Shown piece after piece: positions 36,580-45,238 of a stretch of 64,000 nucleotides of DNA. Within the stretch, counting starts at the first letter, position 1. Each line of letters begins with the position of its first letter. The notes beneath the pieces were generated by a model. That model had not been told where the DNA came from, ran no database searches, and saw only the letters and a program-made list of their open reading frames with translations. Both the position numbers and the translations under genes were made by a program. This DNA is from Sphingopyxis sp. MWB1. GTDB taxonomy: Bacteria > Pseudomonadota > Alphaproteobacteria > Sphingomonadales > Sphingomonadaceae. Location: the NCBI RefSeq assembly GCF_000763945.1, contig NZ_JQFJ01000002.1, positions 1,426,001 through 1,490,000 on the forward strand, written 5' to 3'.

Positions 36580-38460
36580 ATGGCTTTTGACAATCTACCC
36601 CCCGTCCTCGCGGACGCCCTCACCGCGCGCGAATATGACGCACTCACCACCGTCCAGGCCCAGGTCAGCGAAGAAGAGGCGCGCGGCCGCGACCTGCTCG
36701 TCTCCGCGCAAACCGGTTCGGGCAAGACCGTCGCCTTCGGCCTCGCCATGGCCGACGAGCTGATCGAGGGCGAACGCCTGCCCTTCGCCTCCGCGCCGCT
36801 CGCACTCATCATCGCCCCCACCCGCGAACTCGCCCTTCAGGTCAGCCGCGAACTTGGCTGGCTCTATGCCAAGGCCGGCGCACGCATCGCCACCTGCGTC
36901 GGCGGCATGGATGCCAGCAAGGAACGCCGCGCGCTCAACCAGGGCGTCCATATCGTCGTCGGCACGCCGGGACGCCTGCGCGACCATCTCGAACGCGGCG
37001 CACTCGATCTCACCGCGCTGCGCGTCGCCGTACTCGATGAAGCCGACGAAATGCTCGACATGGGCTTTCGCGACGATCTTGAAGAAATTCTCGACGCGAC
37101 CCCCGAAACGCGCCGCACCCTGCTGTTCTCCGCAACGATCCCCAAGCCCATTGCCCAGCTCGCCAAACGCTATCAGCGCGATGCGCTGCGTATTTCCACC
37201 GTCGGGGAAACGCGCGGCCATGGCGACATCGCCTATCAGGCCGTGACCGTCGCCCCCGCCGATATCGAAAGCGCAGTGATCAACCTGCTGCGACTGCATG
37301 AGGCGGAAACCGCGATCCTTTTCTGCGCGACCCGCGACAATGTCCGCCGTCTCCACGCGCGGCTTGTCAATCGCGGTTTCGCCGCCGTCGCCCTGTCGGG
37401 CGAGCATAGCCAGAATGAGCGCAATCACGCGCTGCAGGCGCTGCGCGACCAGCGCGCGCGCGTCTGCGTCGCCACCGATGTTGCCGCGCGCGGCATCGAC
37501 CTGCCCAGCCTCAGCCTCGTCGTCCATGTCGAAATTCCGCGCGACGCCGAAACGCTCCAGCATCGCTCGGGCCGCACGGGCCGCGCGGGCAAAAAGGGCA
37601 CCGCCGTGCTCATCGTTCCCTATCCGCGCCGCCGCCGCGTCGATGGCATGTTGCGCGGCGCGAAAATCGCCGCCGAATGGATGCAGGCGCCGACCGCCGC
37701 CGATGTCCATGCCCGCGACAAGGAACGGCTGATCGAAGCACTGCTCGAACCCGTCGAGCATGAGGCCGACGATATCGAGCTGGCGCAGCGCTTGCTCGCC
37801 GAGCGCTCACCCGAAGATATTGCAGCGAGCCTGGTGCGCGCGCACCGCGCCAAGCTTCCCGCGCCCGAAGAATTGATCGACAATGGCCCGCCCGCACGGC
37901 GCGAACGCGGGGAAGGCGGCGAGCGTCCCGACACCGGCGCGCGGCGCGAAGGCTTTGACGACAGCGTCTGGTTCCGCCTCGACGTCGGGCGGCGGCAAAA
38001 TGCCGACCCGCGCTGGATCCTGCCTTTGCTCTGCCGCCGCGGCCATGTCACCAAGCATGAAATTGGCGCGATCCGCATCGGGCCGAACGAGACCTTGTTC
38101 AACATCCCACTCGCCATCGCCGACCGCTTTGCGGAAGCGGTCGAACGCACCGCGGGTCAGGATGGCGAGGATGACAGCGGCGTCACCATCACCCCCGCTC
38201 CCGAAGGTGACCGCTATCCCCCGCGCCGCGAACAGCGGGGGGTCAAGGACCGTCCTTTCAAGGGCGGACCCAAAGGCGATTTCAAGGGCGGTTTCAGGGG
38301 CGGTCCCGGCGGCGGTCGACCGCGCGGCGACGGCCCGGGGCGCGCTCCCGGCGCTCCGCGCGGCGGCAAACCGCCCTTTGGCGGCAAGCCTTTCGGCGGA
38401 AAGCCCGGCGGCCCAAAGGGGAAACCCTTTGCCAAAGGTAAAAAGGGTCGGCCGGACTAA
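36580..38460 (+). CDS. DEAD-box ATP-dependent RNA helicase with Gly-rich tail
   Basis: A 626-residue DEAD-box RNA helicase. Motif I AQTGSGKT (43-50), PTREL, DEADEMLDMG, SAT and HRSGRTGRAG are all present. The C-terminal third contains a DbpA-like RNA-binding domain (about 465-530), and the last 100 residues are Arg/Gly/Pro-rich, an RNA-binding tail. It resembles DeaD/CsdA-type helicases active in ribosome assembly or cold adaptation. The ATG at 36580 is the conserved MAFDNLPP start. Confidence 0.93.
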   Translation: MAFDNLPPVLADALTAREYDALTTVQAQVSEEEARGRDLLVSAQTGSGKTVAFGLAMADELIEGERLPFASAPLALIIAPTRELALQVSRELGWLYAKAGARIATCVGGMDASKERRALNQGVHIVVGTPGRLRDHLERGALDLTALRVAVLDEADEMLDMGFRDDLEEILDATPETRRTLLFSATIPKPIAQLAKRYQRDALRISTVGETRGHGDIAYQAVTVAPADIESAVINLLRLHEAETAILFCATRDNVRRLHARLVNRGFAAVALSGEHSQNERNHALQALRDQRARVCVATDVAARGIDLPSLSLVVHVEIPRDAETLQHRSGRTGRAGKKGTAVLIVPYPRRRRVDGMLRGAKIAAEWMQAPTAADVHARDKERLIEALLEPVEHEADDIELAQRLLAERSPEDIAASLVRAHRAKLPAPEELIDNGPPARRERGEGGERPDTGARREGFDDSVWFRLDVGRRQNADPRWILPLLCRRGHVTKHEIGAIRIGPNETLFNIPLAIADRFAEAVERTAGQDGEDDSGVTITPAPEGDRYPPRREQRGVKDRPFKGGPKGDFKGGFRGGPGGGRPRGDGPGRAPGAPRGGKPPFGGKPFGGKPGGPKGKPFAKGKKGRPD

Positions 38461-38510
38461 TCCGGCCAGCCTTCCGGCTTTCGCCCCGCCCCCTTTCCGG
38501 GGCGGCGGCG

Positions 38511-39374
38511 TCAGCCTTTCAGCCGCTGGGCGTGCCAAGCGATATGCTCGGCCATAAAGGTCGAGATGAAATAATAGCTGTGATCATATCCCGGCTGCAT
38601 CCGGATCAGCGCCTTCTGTCCGGCCTTCTCACAGGCCTCGGCCAGCAAATGCGTCTTGAGCTGATCGGCCAGGAAATTATCCGCCTCGCCCTGGTCGACG
38701 AGCAGATCGGGCAGGCGCGCGCCTTCCTCGATCAGCGCACACGCGTCATATTCGCGCCACGCCGCGCGGTCGGCACCCAGATAGCTGCTCAGCGCTTTCT
38801 CGCCCCACGCACATTGTATCGGCGCGACAATCGGCGCGAAAGCCGACACCGAACGAAAACGATCCGGATTCCGCAGTGCGATGATAAGCGCGCCATGCCC
38901 ACCCATCGAATGACCCATGATGCCCTGCCGCCCCATATCGGCCATGGCAAATTCACGCGCGATCAGCGCGGGCAATTCCTCCTCGATATAGGATCGCATC
39001 CGGTAATGCTGCGCCCAGGGCGCTTCGGTCGCATCGACATAAAAGCCTGCGCCCAGCCCGAAATCCCAGGCGCCTTCGGCATCGTCGGGCACCGCTTCGC
39101 CCTGAAGATCGGGGCCGCGCGGGCTGGTGTCGGGCGCAACAAAGATCAGGCCATGCTGCGCGCAGGCCGCGCGATATTCGCCCTTCTCCATCACATTGGC
39201 ATGGGTGCAGGTCAGCCCCGACAGATAGAAAAGCACCGGCAGCTTCGCCCCCGGCGCATGATCGGGGACAAAGACGGCAAAGTTCATCGCCGTGCCGGTC
39301 GCGCTGCTTTCGTGGCGATAAACGCCCTGAACGCCGCCATGGCTGCGATTGGTGGAGAGGGTCTCAAAGTTCAT
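38511..39374 (-). CDS. fghA: S-formylglutathione hydrolase
   Basis: A 287-residue alpha/beta hydrolase that splits S-formylglutathione into formate and glutathione, the second step of formaldehyde oxidation. The nucleophile is in MGHSMGGHGALI, and the catalytic His is likely in QPGYDHSYYFI. LPVLFYLSGLTCTHANVMEK is a family signature near the N-terminus. It is the last gene of a six-gene operon headed by adhC and overlaps prdX by 4 bases. A GC-rich inverted repeat without a T run lies between it and the convergent helicase gene. Confidence 0.96.
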   Translation of the reverse strand: MNFETLSTNRSHGGVQGVYRHESSATGTAMNFAVFVPDHAPGAKLPVLFYLSGLTCTHANVMEKGEYRAACAQHGLIFVAPDTSPRGPDLQGEAVPDDAEGAWDFGLGAGFYVDATEAPWAQHYRMRSYIEEELPALIAREFAMADMGRQGIMGHSMGGHGALIIALRNPDRFRSVSAFAPIVAPIQCAWGEKALSSYLGADRAAWREYDACALIEEGARLPDLLVDQGEADNFLADQLKTHLLAEACEKAGQKALIRMQPGYDHSYYFISTFMAEHIAWHAQRLKG

Positions 39375-39877
39375 GCTGGTTCCTGAATCGGGATGCTCGC
39401 CACCTGTGGCTCATGCCCCCAGTGACCCAAAAGCGTGAGGATGTCAGCCCCCGCGAGGCCCAGCGTGCCCGTGTTGCGTAGCGGATGGACATTGACCCGC
39501 TCCGCCGCCGCCAGCGCGCTATCGAGCACGACGGCGATGCTTCCCGGCGCGGCATTAATCGCGGCGAGCGGCGTCACTGATCCGGGCAAAATTCCCAGCA
39601 GCCGCTCCATATCCTCCGCCTTGCCAAAGCTTACGCGCTTGCATCCAATGGCAGCGGGCAAGGCCTTCAGATCGACGCGCGCTTCGGCTGGCACGGTGAC
39701 AAGCCAAAAGGCGCCGCCAGCATCTTTCAGAAACAGATTTTTGGTGTGCGCGCCGGGGATATCGGCGTTCACCGCATCGCTTTCGGCAACGGTGAACACC
39801 GCCGCATGTTCATGGGCGGCAAAGCCGATCTCCAGCATCTCCAGATCCGCCAGCAACCCGGCTTCGCCGCGCATCAT
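39371..39877 (-). CDS. Prolyl-tRNA editing/YbaK-type deacylase (ProXp-ala-like)
   Basis: A 168-residue member of the YbaK/ProX editing family, probably the ProXp-ala (PrdX) type that removes alanine from mischarged tRNA-Pro. It has GAHTKNLFLKDAGGAFWLV, AIGCKRVSFGKAEDMERLLG and LPGSVTPLAAIN, the family core. It belongs to the formaldehyde operon by position: 4 bases after the VOC gene, overlapping fghA by 4. A link with aldehyde stress on proline charging is possible but not shown. Confidence 0.85.
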   Translation of the reverse strand: MMRGEAGLLADLEMLEIGFAAHEHAAVFTVAESDAVNADIPGAHTKNLFLKDAGGAFWLVTVPAEARVDLKALPAAIGCKRVSFGKAEDMERLLGILPGSVTPLAAINAAPGSIAVVLDSALAAAERVNVHPLRNTGTLGLAGADILTLLGHWGHEPQVASIPIQEPA

Positions 39878-39881
39878 ATGC

Positions 39882-40259
39882 TTACATCCGGTGCAGCGCG
39901 CACAGCTTGTTGCCGCTGGGATCGCGCAGATAGGCCAGATACAGCTTCATGCCATTGCCTTCGCGCACGCCCGGCGGGTCTTCGATCGCAGTGCCACCCG
40001 CTTCCAGTCCCGCCTTGTGCCAAGCGTCAGCCTGCGCGGGATCGTCCATGGCAAAGCCCACGGTGCAGCCATTGCCCGCCGTCGCCGGCTCGCCATCAAT
40101 AGGTTTGGTGACCAGGAACAGCCCGCCCTTGTGGACATAGATGATCCGCCCCTTGGGATCGATCACCCCCGGCTTGCCGCCGATGGCCTGAAAGGTCGCG
40201 TCGTAAAATTTCTTCGACGCATCTATGTCGTTCGATCCGACCATATTATGACTGTACAT
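39882..40259 (-). CDS. VOC (glyoxalase-like) family protein, copy 1
   Basis: A 125-residue vicinal-oxygen-chelate protein. It starts MYSHNMVGSNDIDASKKFYD and ends with YLAYLRDPSGNKLCALH, the standard VOC halves with metal-ligand His and Glu-like positions. Members may be glyoxalases or dioxygenases; metal and substrate are not evident. It is closely related to copy 2 (41190-41576), and both flank purU in the formaldehyde operon. The two copies probably arose by duplication. Confidence 0.88.
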   Translation of the reverse strand: MYSHNMVGSNDIDASKKFYDATFQAIGGKPGVIDPKGRIIYVHKGGLFLVTKPIDGEPATAGNGCTVGFAMDDPAQADAWHKAGLEAGGTAIEDPPGVREGNGMKLYLAYLRDPSGNKLCALHRM

Positions 40260-40312
40260 CGCCTTGGCTCCTCCTGATTGGTTGCGATTCGATACTCACC
40301 TTGGAGGGTGGC

Positions 40313-41188
40313 TCAACGGAAGACAACCGTCTTGCGCCCGTCGATCAGCACGCGCTGCTCGGCAACCCAGCGCACCGCCTTGGCCAGCACCTGCGCCTCG
40401 ATATCGCGCCCGGTGCGGATCAGATCCTCGACCGAATGGCGATGATCGACGCGCTCGACCGCCTGTTCGATGATCGGCCCTTCATCGAGGTCGCTGGTCA
40501 CGAAATGGGCGGTCGCGCCGATCAGCTTCACCCCGCGCTCATGCGCGCGGTGATAGGGTTTTGCACCCTTGAAACCGGGCAGAAAACTGTGGTGAATATT
40601 GATGCAGCGCCCAGCAAGCCGCGCAGACAAATCTTCGGAGAGTACCTGCATATAACGCGCAAGCACCAGATAATCGGCCTGCCCCCGTGCCATCACGTCA
40701 AGGATCGCCGCTTCCTGTTCGGCGCGATTATCATTGCTGACGGGCAAATAGTGAAAGGGGACGCCATGCCATTCGGACAGGCGGCGCAGCACCTCATGGT
40801 TCGACACCACCCCGACAATATCGATCGCCAGATTGCCGGTAGACCAGCGGTGGAGCAGGTCGTTCAAGCAATGGCTGCCCTGCGACACGGCAATGACAAA
40901 GCGCGGCTTCGCGCCCGCATCGCTGATCCGCGCCTCCAGCGCAAAATGTTCAATCACCGGCGCAAAGGCGGTACGCACGCCGTCTAGCCCTTGGAGAAAG
41001 CGCGGCCCCGCCCCGCGAAATTCGACGCGCATGAAAAAGCGCCCCGAATCGAGATCGGCATATTGCTGGCTGTCGAGAATGAAGCCGTCGCTTTCGGCCA
41101 GCACCCCCGTCACCGCCGCGACAATGCCCACCGCATCGACGCAGCTGAAGGTCAGCACATAGGCGCTTGCGCTTTGCCCGTCCGTCAT
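40313..41188 (-). CDS. purU: Formyltetrahydrofolate deformylase
   Basis: A 291-residue PurU that hydrolyses 10-formyltetrahydrofolate to formate and THF. An N-terminal ACT domain (about 8-85, starting YVLTFSCVDAVGIVAAVTG) is followed by a formyltransferase-type catalytic part with NIHHSFLPGFKGAKPY and ATAHFVTSDLDEGPII, containing the catalytic His and Asp. It starts 1 base after the VOC copy 2 stop, inside the formaldehyde operon, linking it to one-carbon flow. Confidence 0.95.
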   Translation of the reverse strand: MTDGQSASAYVLTFSCVDAVGIVAAVTGVLAESDGFILDSQQYADLDSGRFFMRVEFRGAGPRFLQGLDGVRTAFAPVIEHFALEARISDAGAKPRFVIAVSQGSHCLNDLLHRWSTGNLAIDIVGVVSNHEVLRRLSEWHGVPFHYLPVSNDNRAEQEAAILDVMARGQADYLVLARYMQVLSEDLSARLAGRCINIHHSFLPGFKGAKPYHRAHERGVKLIGATAHFVTSDLDEGPIIEQAVERVDHRHSVEDLIRTGRDIEAQVLAKAVRWVAEQRVLIDGRKTVVFR

Positions 41189-41189
41189 A

Positions 41190-41576
41190 TCAGCCCGAAA
41201 TCTTGTGCGTCGCGCACAGCTTGTTGCCGCTGGGGTCGCGCAGATAGGCCAAGTAAACCACCCGCCCCTCGGTCGCATGGCGAACGCCCGGCGGGTCTTC
41301 GGCCGTCGTTCCGCCATGGGCGACCCCCGCCGCATGCCAGGCATCGACCGCCTCGGTCGAGGGGGTGAGGAAGCCCAGCGTATGGCCATTGCCGCAATCG
41401 GCGGGCGCGCCATTGACGGGCCGGGTGATCACCAGTCGCCCGCCGGCATGCATATAGATGAGCCGCCCGCGCTCATCGATCACGCCTTCGGGTGCACCGA
41501 GCACGCCCAATATGGCGTCGTAAAAACGCTTGCTGGCGTCGATATCGGTCGACCCCAATGCAACATGGCTGAACAT
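41190..41576 (-). CDS. VOC (glyoxalase-like) family protein, copy 2
   Basis: A 128-residue VOC protein. It starts MFSHVALGSTDIDASKRFYD and ends YLAYLRDPSGNKLCATHK, and is homologous along its length to copy 1, including PPGVR and the GGT(T/A) segment. It lies between adhC (20 bases upstream) and purU (1 base downstream), so it is certainly in the operon. Possible roles are detoxification of a reactive aldehyde or a glutathione adduct. Confidence 0.88.
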   Translation of the reverse strand: MFSHVALGSTDIDASKRFYDAILGVLGAPEGVIDERGRLIYMHAGGRLVITRPVNGAPADCGNGHTLGFLTPSTEAVDAWHAAGVAHGGTTAEDPPGVRHATEGRVVYLAYLRDPSGNKLCATHKISG

Positions 41577-41596
41577 CGGCCCCCTCCCTTTGGCTA

Positions 41597-42709
41597 TCAG
41601 TAAACGACGACGCTGCGGATGCTCTCACCAGCGTGCATAAGGTCGAACCCCTTGTTGATCTCTTCCAGCGACAGCACATGGGTGATCATCGGGTCGATCT
41701 CGATCTTGCCGTTCATATACCAGTCGATGATCTTGGGCACATCGGTCCGCCCCTTGGCGCCGCCGAACGCCGTCCCTTTCCACACACGCCCGGTGACAAG
41801 CTGGAAGGGCCGGGTCGAGATTTCCTTGCCCGCTTCGGCGACCCCGATGATGATGCTTTCGCCCCAGCCGCGGTGACAGCATTCGAGCGCGGTGCGCATC
41901 ACCTCGGTATTGCCCGTTGCGTCAAAGCTGTAATCGGCGCCGCCGTCGGTGACTTCCAGAATTTTTGCGACCGTTTCGTCGCGCGACAGCCCCTTGGAAT
42001 TGATGAAGTGCGTCATGCCGAATTTGCGGCCCCATTCCTCGCGCTCGGGGTTGATATCGATGCCGATAATCTTGTCGGCGCCGACCATCTTCGCGCCCTG
42101 AATGACGTTCAGGCCAATGCCGCCAAGGCCAAAAACGACGACATTTTCACCCGCCTGCACCTTCGCCGTATTGACGACCGCGCCCACGCCCGTTGTCACG
42201 CCGCAGCCGACATAGCAGCTCGTCTGAAAGGGCGCGTCCTCGCGGATTTTCGCCACCGCAATTTCGGGCAACACGGTAAAGTTCGAAAAGGTCGAACAGC
42301 CCATATAATGATAGACGGGCTGGCCCTTGTACGAAAAGCGCGTCGTACCATCGGGCATCAGACCCTTGCCCTGCGTCGCGCGGATCGCGGTGCAAAGATT
42401 GGTCTTGCCCGACAGGCAGCTTTTGCACTGGCGGCATTCGGGGGTGTAGAGCGGGACGACATGGTCGCCGGGCTTCACGCTGGTTACGCCCGCGCCGACC
42501 TCGCGCACGATCCCGGCGCCCTCATGCCCCAGCACGCTCGGGAAGATGCCCTCGCTATCGAAGCCATCGAGCGTATAGGCGTCGGTGTGGCAAATGCCCG
42601 TCGCCATGATCTCGACCAGCACCTCGCCCGCCTTTGGGCCTTCCAAATCGAGTTCGACGATTTCGAGCGGCTTCTTCGCTTCGAACGCAACGGCGGCGCG
42701 GGTCTTCAT
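41597..42709 (-). CDS. adhC: S-(hydroxymethyl)glutathione dehydrogenase / class III alcohol dehydrogenase
   Basis: A 370-residue zinc-dependent class III alcohol dehydrogenase (frmA/adhC/adhI) that oxidises S-(hydroxymethyl)glutathione to S-formylglutathione with NAD+. The catalytic zinc site Cys is in [14 protein letters not shown], His in LGHEGAGIV, the structural zinc site has [15 protein letters not shown], and the NAD-binding [13 protein letters not shown] lies near residue 198. The ATG at 42709 has an AAGGAGA site. It heads the formaldehyde operon. Confidence 0.97.
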   Translation of the reverse strand: MKTRAAVAFEAKKPLEIVELDLEGPKAGEVLVEIMATGICHTDAYTLDGFDSEGIFPSVLGHEGAGIVREVGAGVTSVKPGDHVVPLYTPECRQCKSCLSGKTNLCTAIRATQGKGLMPDGTTRFSYKGQPVYHYMGCSTFSNFTVLPEIAVAKIREDAPFQTSCYVGCGVTTGVGAVVNTAKVQAGENVVVFGLGGIGLNVIQGAKMVGADKIIGIDINPEREEWGRKFGMTHFINSKGLSRDETVAKILEVTDGGADYSFDATGNTEVMRTALECCHRGWGESIIIGVAEAGKEISTRPFQLVTGRVWKGTAFGGAKGRTDVPKIIDWYMNGKIEIDPMITHVLSLEEINKGFDLMHAGESIRSVVVY

Positions 42710-42852
42710 GTGCGGTCTCCTTCTTGCGGGCCCCAATCAGGCAAAGCGCACGGCAATGCAAGATGCGAGGCCACTCGCCCGAAACTTCGTCATGCTGACC
42801 CTTGTTTCAGCATTCATGGCCCTGCGGTCTACCGCCAAGGCTGCGCGAATTG

Positions 42853-43000
42853 TTTTTCACACAAAGGTACAAAGACACAAAGGTGTCGTGCAGACCGCGA
42901 GCTGTCACCATTGGCCCCAGCTTCGTCATCCCGGACTTGATCCGGGTCCACTATTTCAGCGCTGGCGTGAATGGACCCCGGATCAAGTCCGGGGTGACGA
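42853..43000. repeat. Three repeat units in the 305-base gap upstream of adhC
   Basis: At 42853-42887 a short-period stretch (ACACAAAGGTACAAAGACAC and AAAGG) of three similar CACAAAGG-like units. At 42925-42950 CATCCCGGACTTGATCCGGG, and at 42974-43000 its inverse ACCCCGGATCAAGTCCGGGG. These two are an inverted pair spaced about 25 bases. The gap 42710-43014 separates adhC from the convergent sdaA on the same strand side; no gene was found in it. Confidence 0.85.
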
Positions 43001-43014
43001 TGAAGGAAGCGTCC

Positions 43015-44394
43015 TCAACATTCCACCACATTCACCGCCAGTCCGCCCTTCGATGTTTCCTTATATTTGTCGCGCATGTCGCGCCCCGTTTGCAGCATCG
43101 TCGCAATCACCGAATCGAGGCTGACGAAATGGGTGCCGTCGCCGATCATCGCGATGCGGCTCGCGTCGATCGCCTTGATCGCGCCCATGGCATTGCGTTC
43201 GATGCAGGGGATTTGCACCAAGCCGCCAATGGGATCGCAGGTCAGCCCCAGATTATGCTCCATGCCGATCTCGGCAGCATTTTCGATCTGGGCATTGGTG
43301 CCGCCCAAAGCCGCGGTGAGCCCCGCCGCCGCCATCGAACAGGCGACGCCCACTTCACCCTGACAGCCGACTTCGGCGCCCGAAATGCTGGCATTGCGCT
43401 TGTAAAGCGCCCCCACCGCGCCCGCCGCCAGCAGAAAGGTGCGAACCCCCTTGGCATCGCCGCGATAGCTGCGCCGATAATAGCGGATTACCGCTGGAAG
43501 GATCCCCGCCGCGCCATTGGTCGGCGCGGTGACGACTCGTCCGCCGGCCGCATTCTCCTCATTCACCGCCATCGCCCACAGGTTGATCCAGTCCATCATC
43601 TGCATCGGGTCGCTCAGATTGGCTTCATGCCGCTCGCGAATATCGGCGGCAATTTGCGGCGCGCGGCGTTTGACCTTCAGCCCGCCGGGTAAAATGCCCT
43701 TGCTCGAACAGCCGGCGTCGATCGATGCATCCATGGCGGCGGCGATGGCGTCGAGCCCCGCTTCCACCGCTTCGATGCTGCGATGGGCCAGTTCATTATC
43801 GAGCATCATCTCGGCAAAGCTCTTGCCCGACGCTTCGCCCATGGCGAGCAGGTCGGCGCCCGAGGTGAAGGGATAGGGCAGCGTCACCTCATCCTCCGCC
43901 CCGCGGCTGTTGCGCCCCGCTTCCTCTTCATCGACGACAAAGCCGCCGCCGATCGAGAAATACATGCGCTTCGCCAATATTTCGCCATCGCTATCGCGCG
44001 CGGTGAAAGACAGGGCATTGGTGTGAAAGGGCTGGCGCTGGCGCATCTGGAAATGCAGGTCGCGCGCCGGTTCGAAACGCACGCGCCGCCGCCCCAGCAG
44101 ATAGAGCGCGCCTTCCGTTTCCGCGCGTGTCCAATGCGCCTGAATGGCGGCGAGGCTCGTCTCGGCGGGTATTTCTCCTGCCAGGCCCGCGACGAGCGCG
44201 GTGTCGGAGGCATGGCCTTTTCCGGTCAGCGCCAGCGAGCCGTAAAGATCGGCCTCGACATGCGCGGTGCGCGCCAGCAGATCATGCGCGTCGAGCCACA
44301 GGCCGAAACGCCGCCCGGCGACCATAGGCCCGACCGTATGCGAGCTGGAGGGTCCAACACCGATTTTGAAGAGTTCGAAAAGGCTGATTGTCAT
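43015..44394 (-). CDS. sdaA: L-serine ammonia-lyase (serine dehydratase)
   Basis: A 459-residue iron-sulfur L-serine dehydratase, L-serine to pyruvate and ammonia, cytoplasmic. The N-terminal SSHTVGPMVAG (17-27 region) is the phosphoserine/serine-binding signature of the beta domain. The alpha domain has CSSKGILPGGLKV, GCQGEVGVACSMAAAG and LTCDPIGGLVQIPCIERNA, giving the Cys ligands of the 4Fe-4S cluster. Fused alpha-beta form of normal length. Serine breakdown fits with the one-carbon operon next door, but no coupling is shown. Confidence 0.96.
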   Translation of the reverse strand: MTISLFELFKIGVGPSSSHTVGPMVAGRRFGLWLDAHDLLARTAHVEADLYGSLALTGKGHASDTALVAGLAGEIPAETSLAAIQAHWTRAETEGALYLLGRRRVRFEPARDLHFQMRQRQPFHTNALSFTARDSDGEILAKRMYFSIGGGFVVDEEEAGRNSRGAEDEVTLPYPFTSGADLLAMGEASGKSFAEMMLDNELAHRSIEAVEAGLDAIAAAMDASIDAGCSSKGILPGGLKVKRRAPQIAADIRERHEANLSDPMQMMDWINLWAMAVNEENAAGGRVVTAPTNGAAGILPAVIRYYRRSYRGDAKGVRTFLLAAGAVGALYKRNASISGAEVGCQGEVGVACSMAAAGLTAALGGTNAQIENAAEIGMEHNLGLTCDPIGGLVQIPCIERNAMGAIKAIDASRIAMIGDGTHFVSLDSVIATMLQTGRDMRDKYKETSKGGLAVNVVEC

Positions 44395-44463
44395 GGCGGC
44401 GCTATATAAGACGCGCGGCGCCAGGGATAGGTCACATCAGCGAGGGTCAGCACCCTGGGCAAA

Positions 44464-44494
44464 CACCCCGCCGACAAAAGCTGCCAGCGGGGTG
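44464..44494 (-). terminator. Hairpin after sodB
   Basis: CACCCCGC (44464-44471) pairs with GCGGGGTG (44487-44494), an 8-bp stem with a 15-base loop, just past the sodB stop at 44501. On the minus strand only TTT follows, so it is a modest intrinsic terminator. Confidence 0.55.
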
Positions 44495-44500
44495 AAATCA

Positions 44501-45115
44501 TCAGGCCGGATAGGTCCAGACGCCATCGCGGGCGAGATTTTCCGCCGCGAAATCCCAGTTCAGCAGTTCATCGACCACCGCATCGACATAGGCGGGGCGG
44601 ACATTCTTGCGGTCGATATAATAGGCATGTTCCCACACATCGACGACGAGCAGCGGCTTGGTGCCCGAGGTCGCCTCGGTCCCGGCGTCGTGCGTGTCGG
44701 TGACCGACAGCTCGCCGTCCTTGGCGACCAGCCACGCCCAGCCCGACGCGAAATGATTGACGGCGGTTTCCTTCAGCTTCTTTTTCAGCTCGTCGAGCGA
44801 TCCGAAATCGCGGTCGATGGCGGCGGCCAGATCACCGGCGGGCGCGCTCTTCGACGGGCTCATGCTTTCCCAGTAAAAAGCGTGGTTCCACGACTGGGCG
44901 GCATTGTTGAACAGCCCCTTGTTGCCGCTGCTTTCGGCATGACGGATAATCTCTTCGAGGCTCTTGTCCGCAAGATCGGTGCCTTCGATGGCGGCATTCA
45001 CCTTGTCGACATAGGCTTTGTGATGCTTGCCATGGTGCGTCTGCAGCGTCTCGGCCGAAATATGCGGCGCCAGCGCATCATCGGCATAGGGAAGCGGGGG
45101 GTGAGCGATCGTCAT
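44501..45115 (-). CDS. sodB: Superoxide dismutase, Fe/Mn family
   Basis: A 204-residue Fe/Mn superoxide dismutase. Metal ligands lie in TLQTHHGKHHKAYV (His), SWNHAFYW (His), and DVWEHAYYIDRKN (Asp and His). The GLFNNAAQSWNH segment with Gln is the iron-type preference, so SodB is favoured, though metal type cannot be certain. A cytoplasmic protein; no signal peptide. Clear ribosome site GGAGACTGCC before the ATG. Single gene between sdaA and the ligase operon. Confidence 0.95.
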   Translation of the reverse strand: MTIAHPPLPYADDALAPHISAETLQTHHGKHHKAYVDKVNAAIEGTDLADKSLEEIIRHAESSGNKGLFNNAAQSWNHAFYWESMSPSKSAPAGDLAAAIDRDFGSLDELKKKLKETAVNHFASGWAWLVAKDGELSVTDTHDAGTEATSGTKPLLVVDVWEHAYYIDRKNVRPAYVDAVVDELLNWDFAAENLARDGVWTYPA

Positions 45116-45238
45116 GGCAGTCTCCTTTTTTGGTGTCGCCTCGCTAACTCGGTATCAAGAGCCACAGTTGCAACCCCATGACGCGGAAAAATTGTTCGAA
45201 AGTCCGCGGTTTTGCGCTTTCCCATTCGTCCGATGGGG

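Noticed and set aside
38461..38510. Possible bidirectional terminator between the DEAD-box helicase and fghA genes
   Set aside because: CGCCCCG / CGGGGCG can pair, but there is no T run on either strand, so I do not call a terminator.
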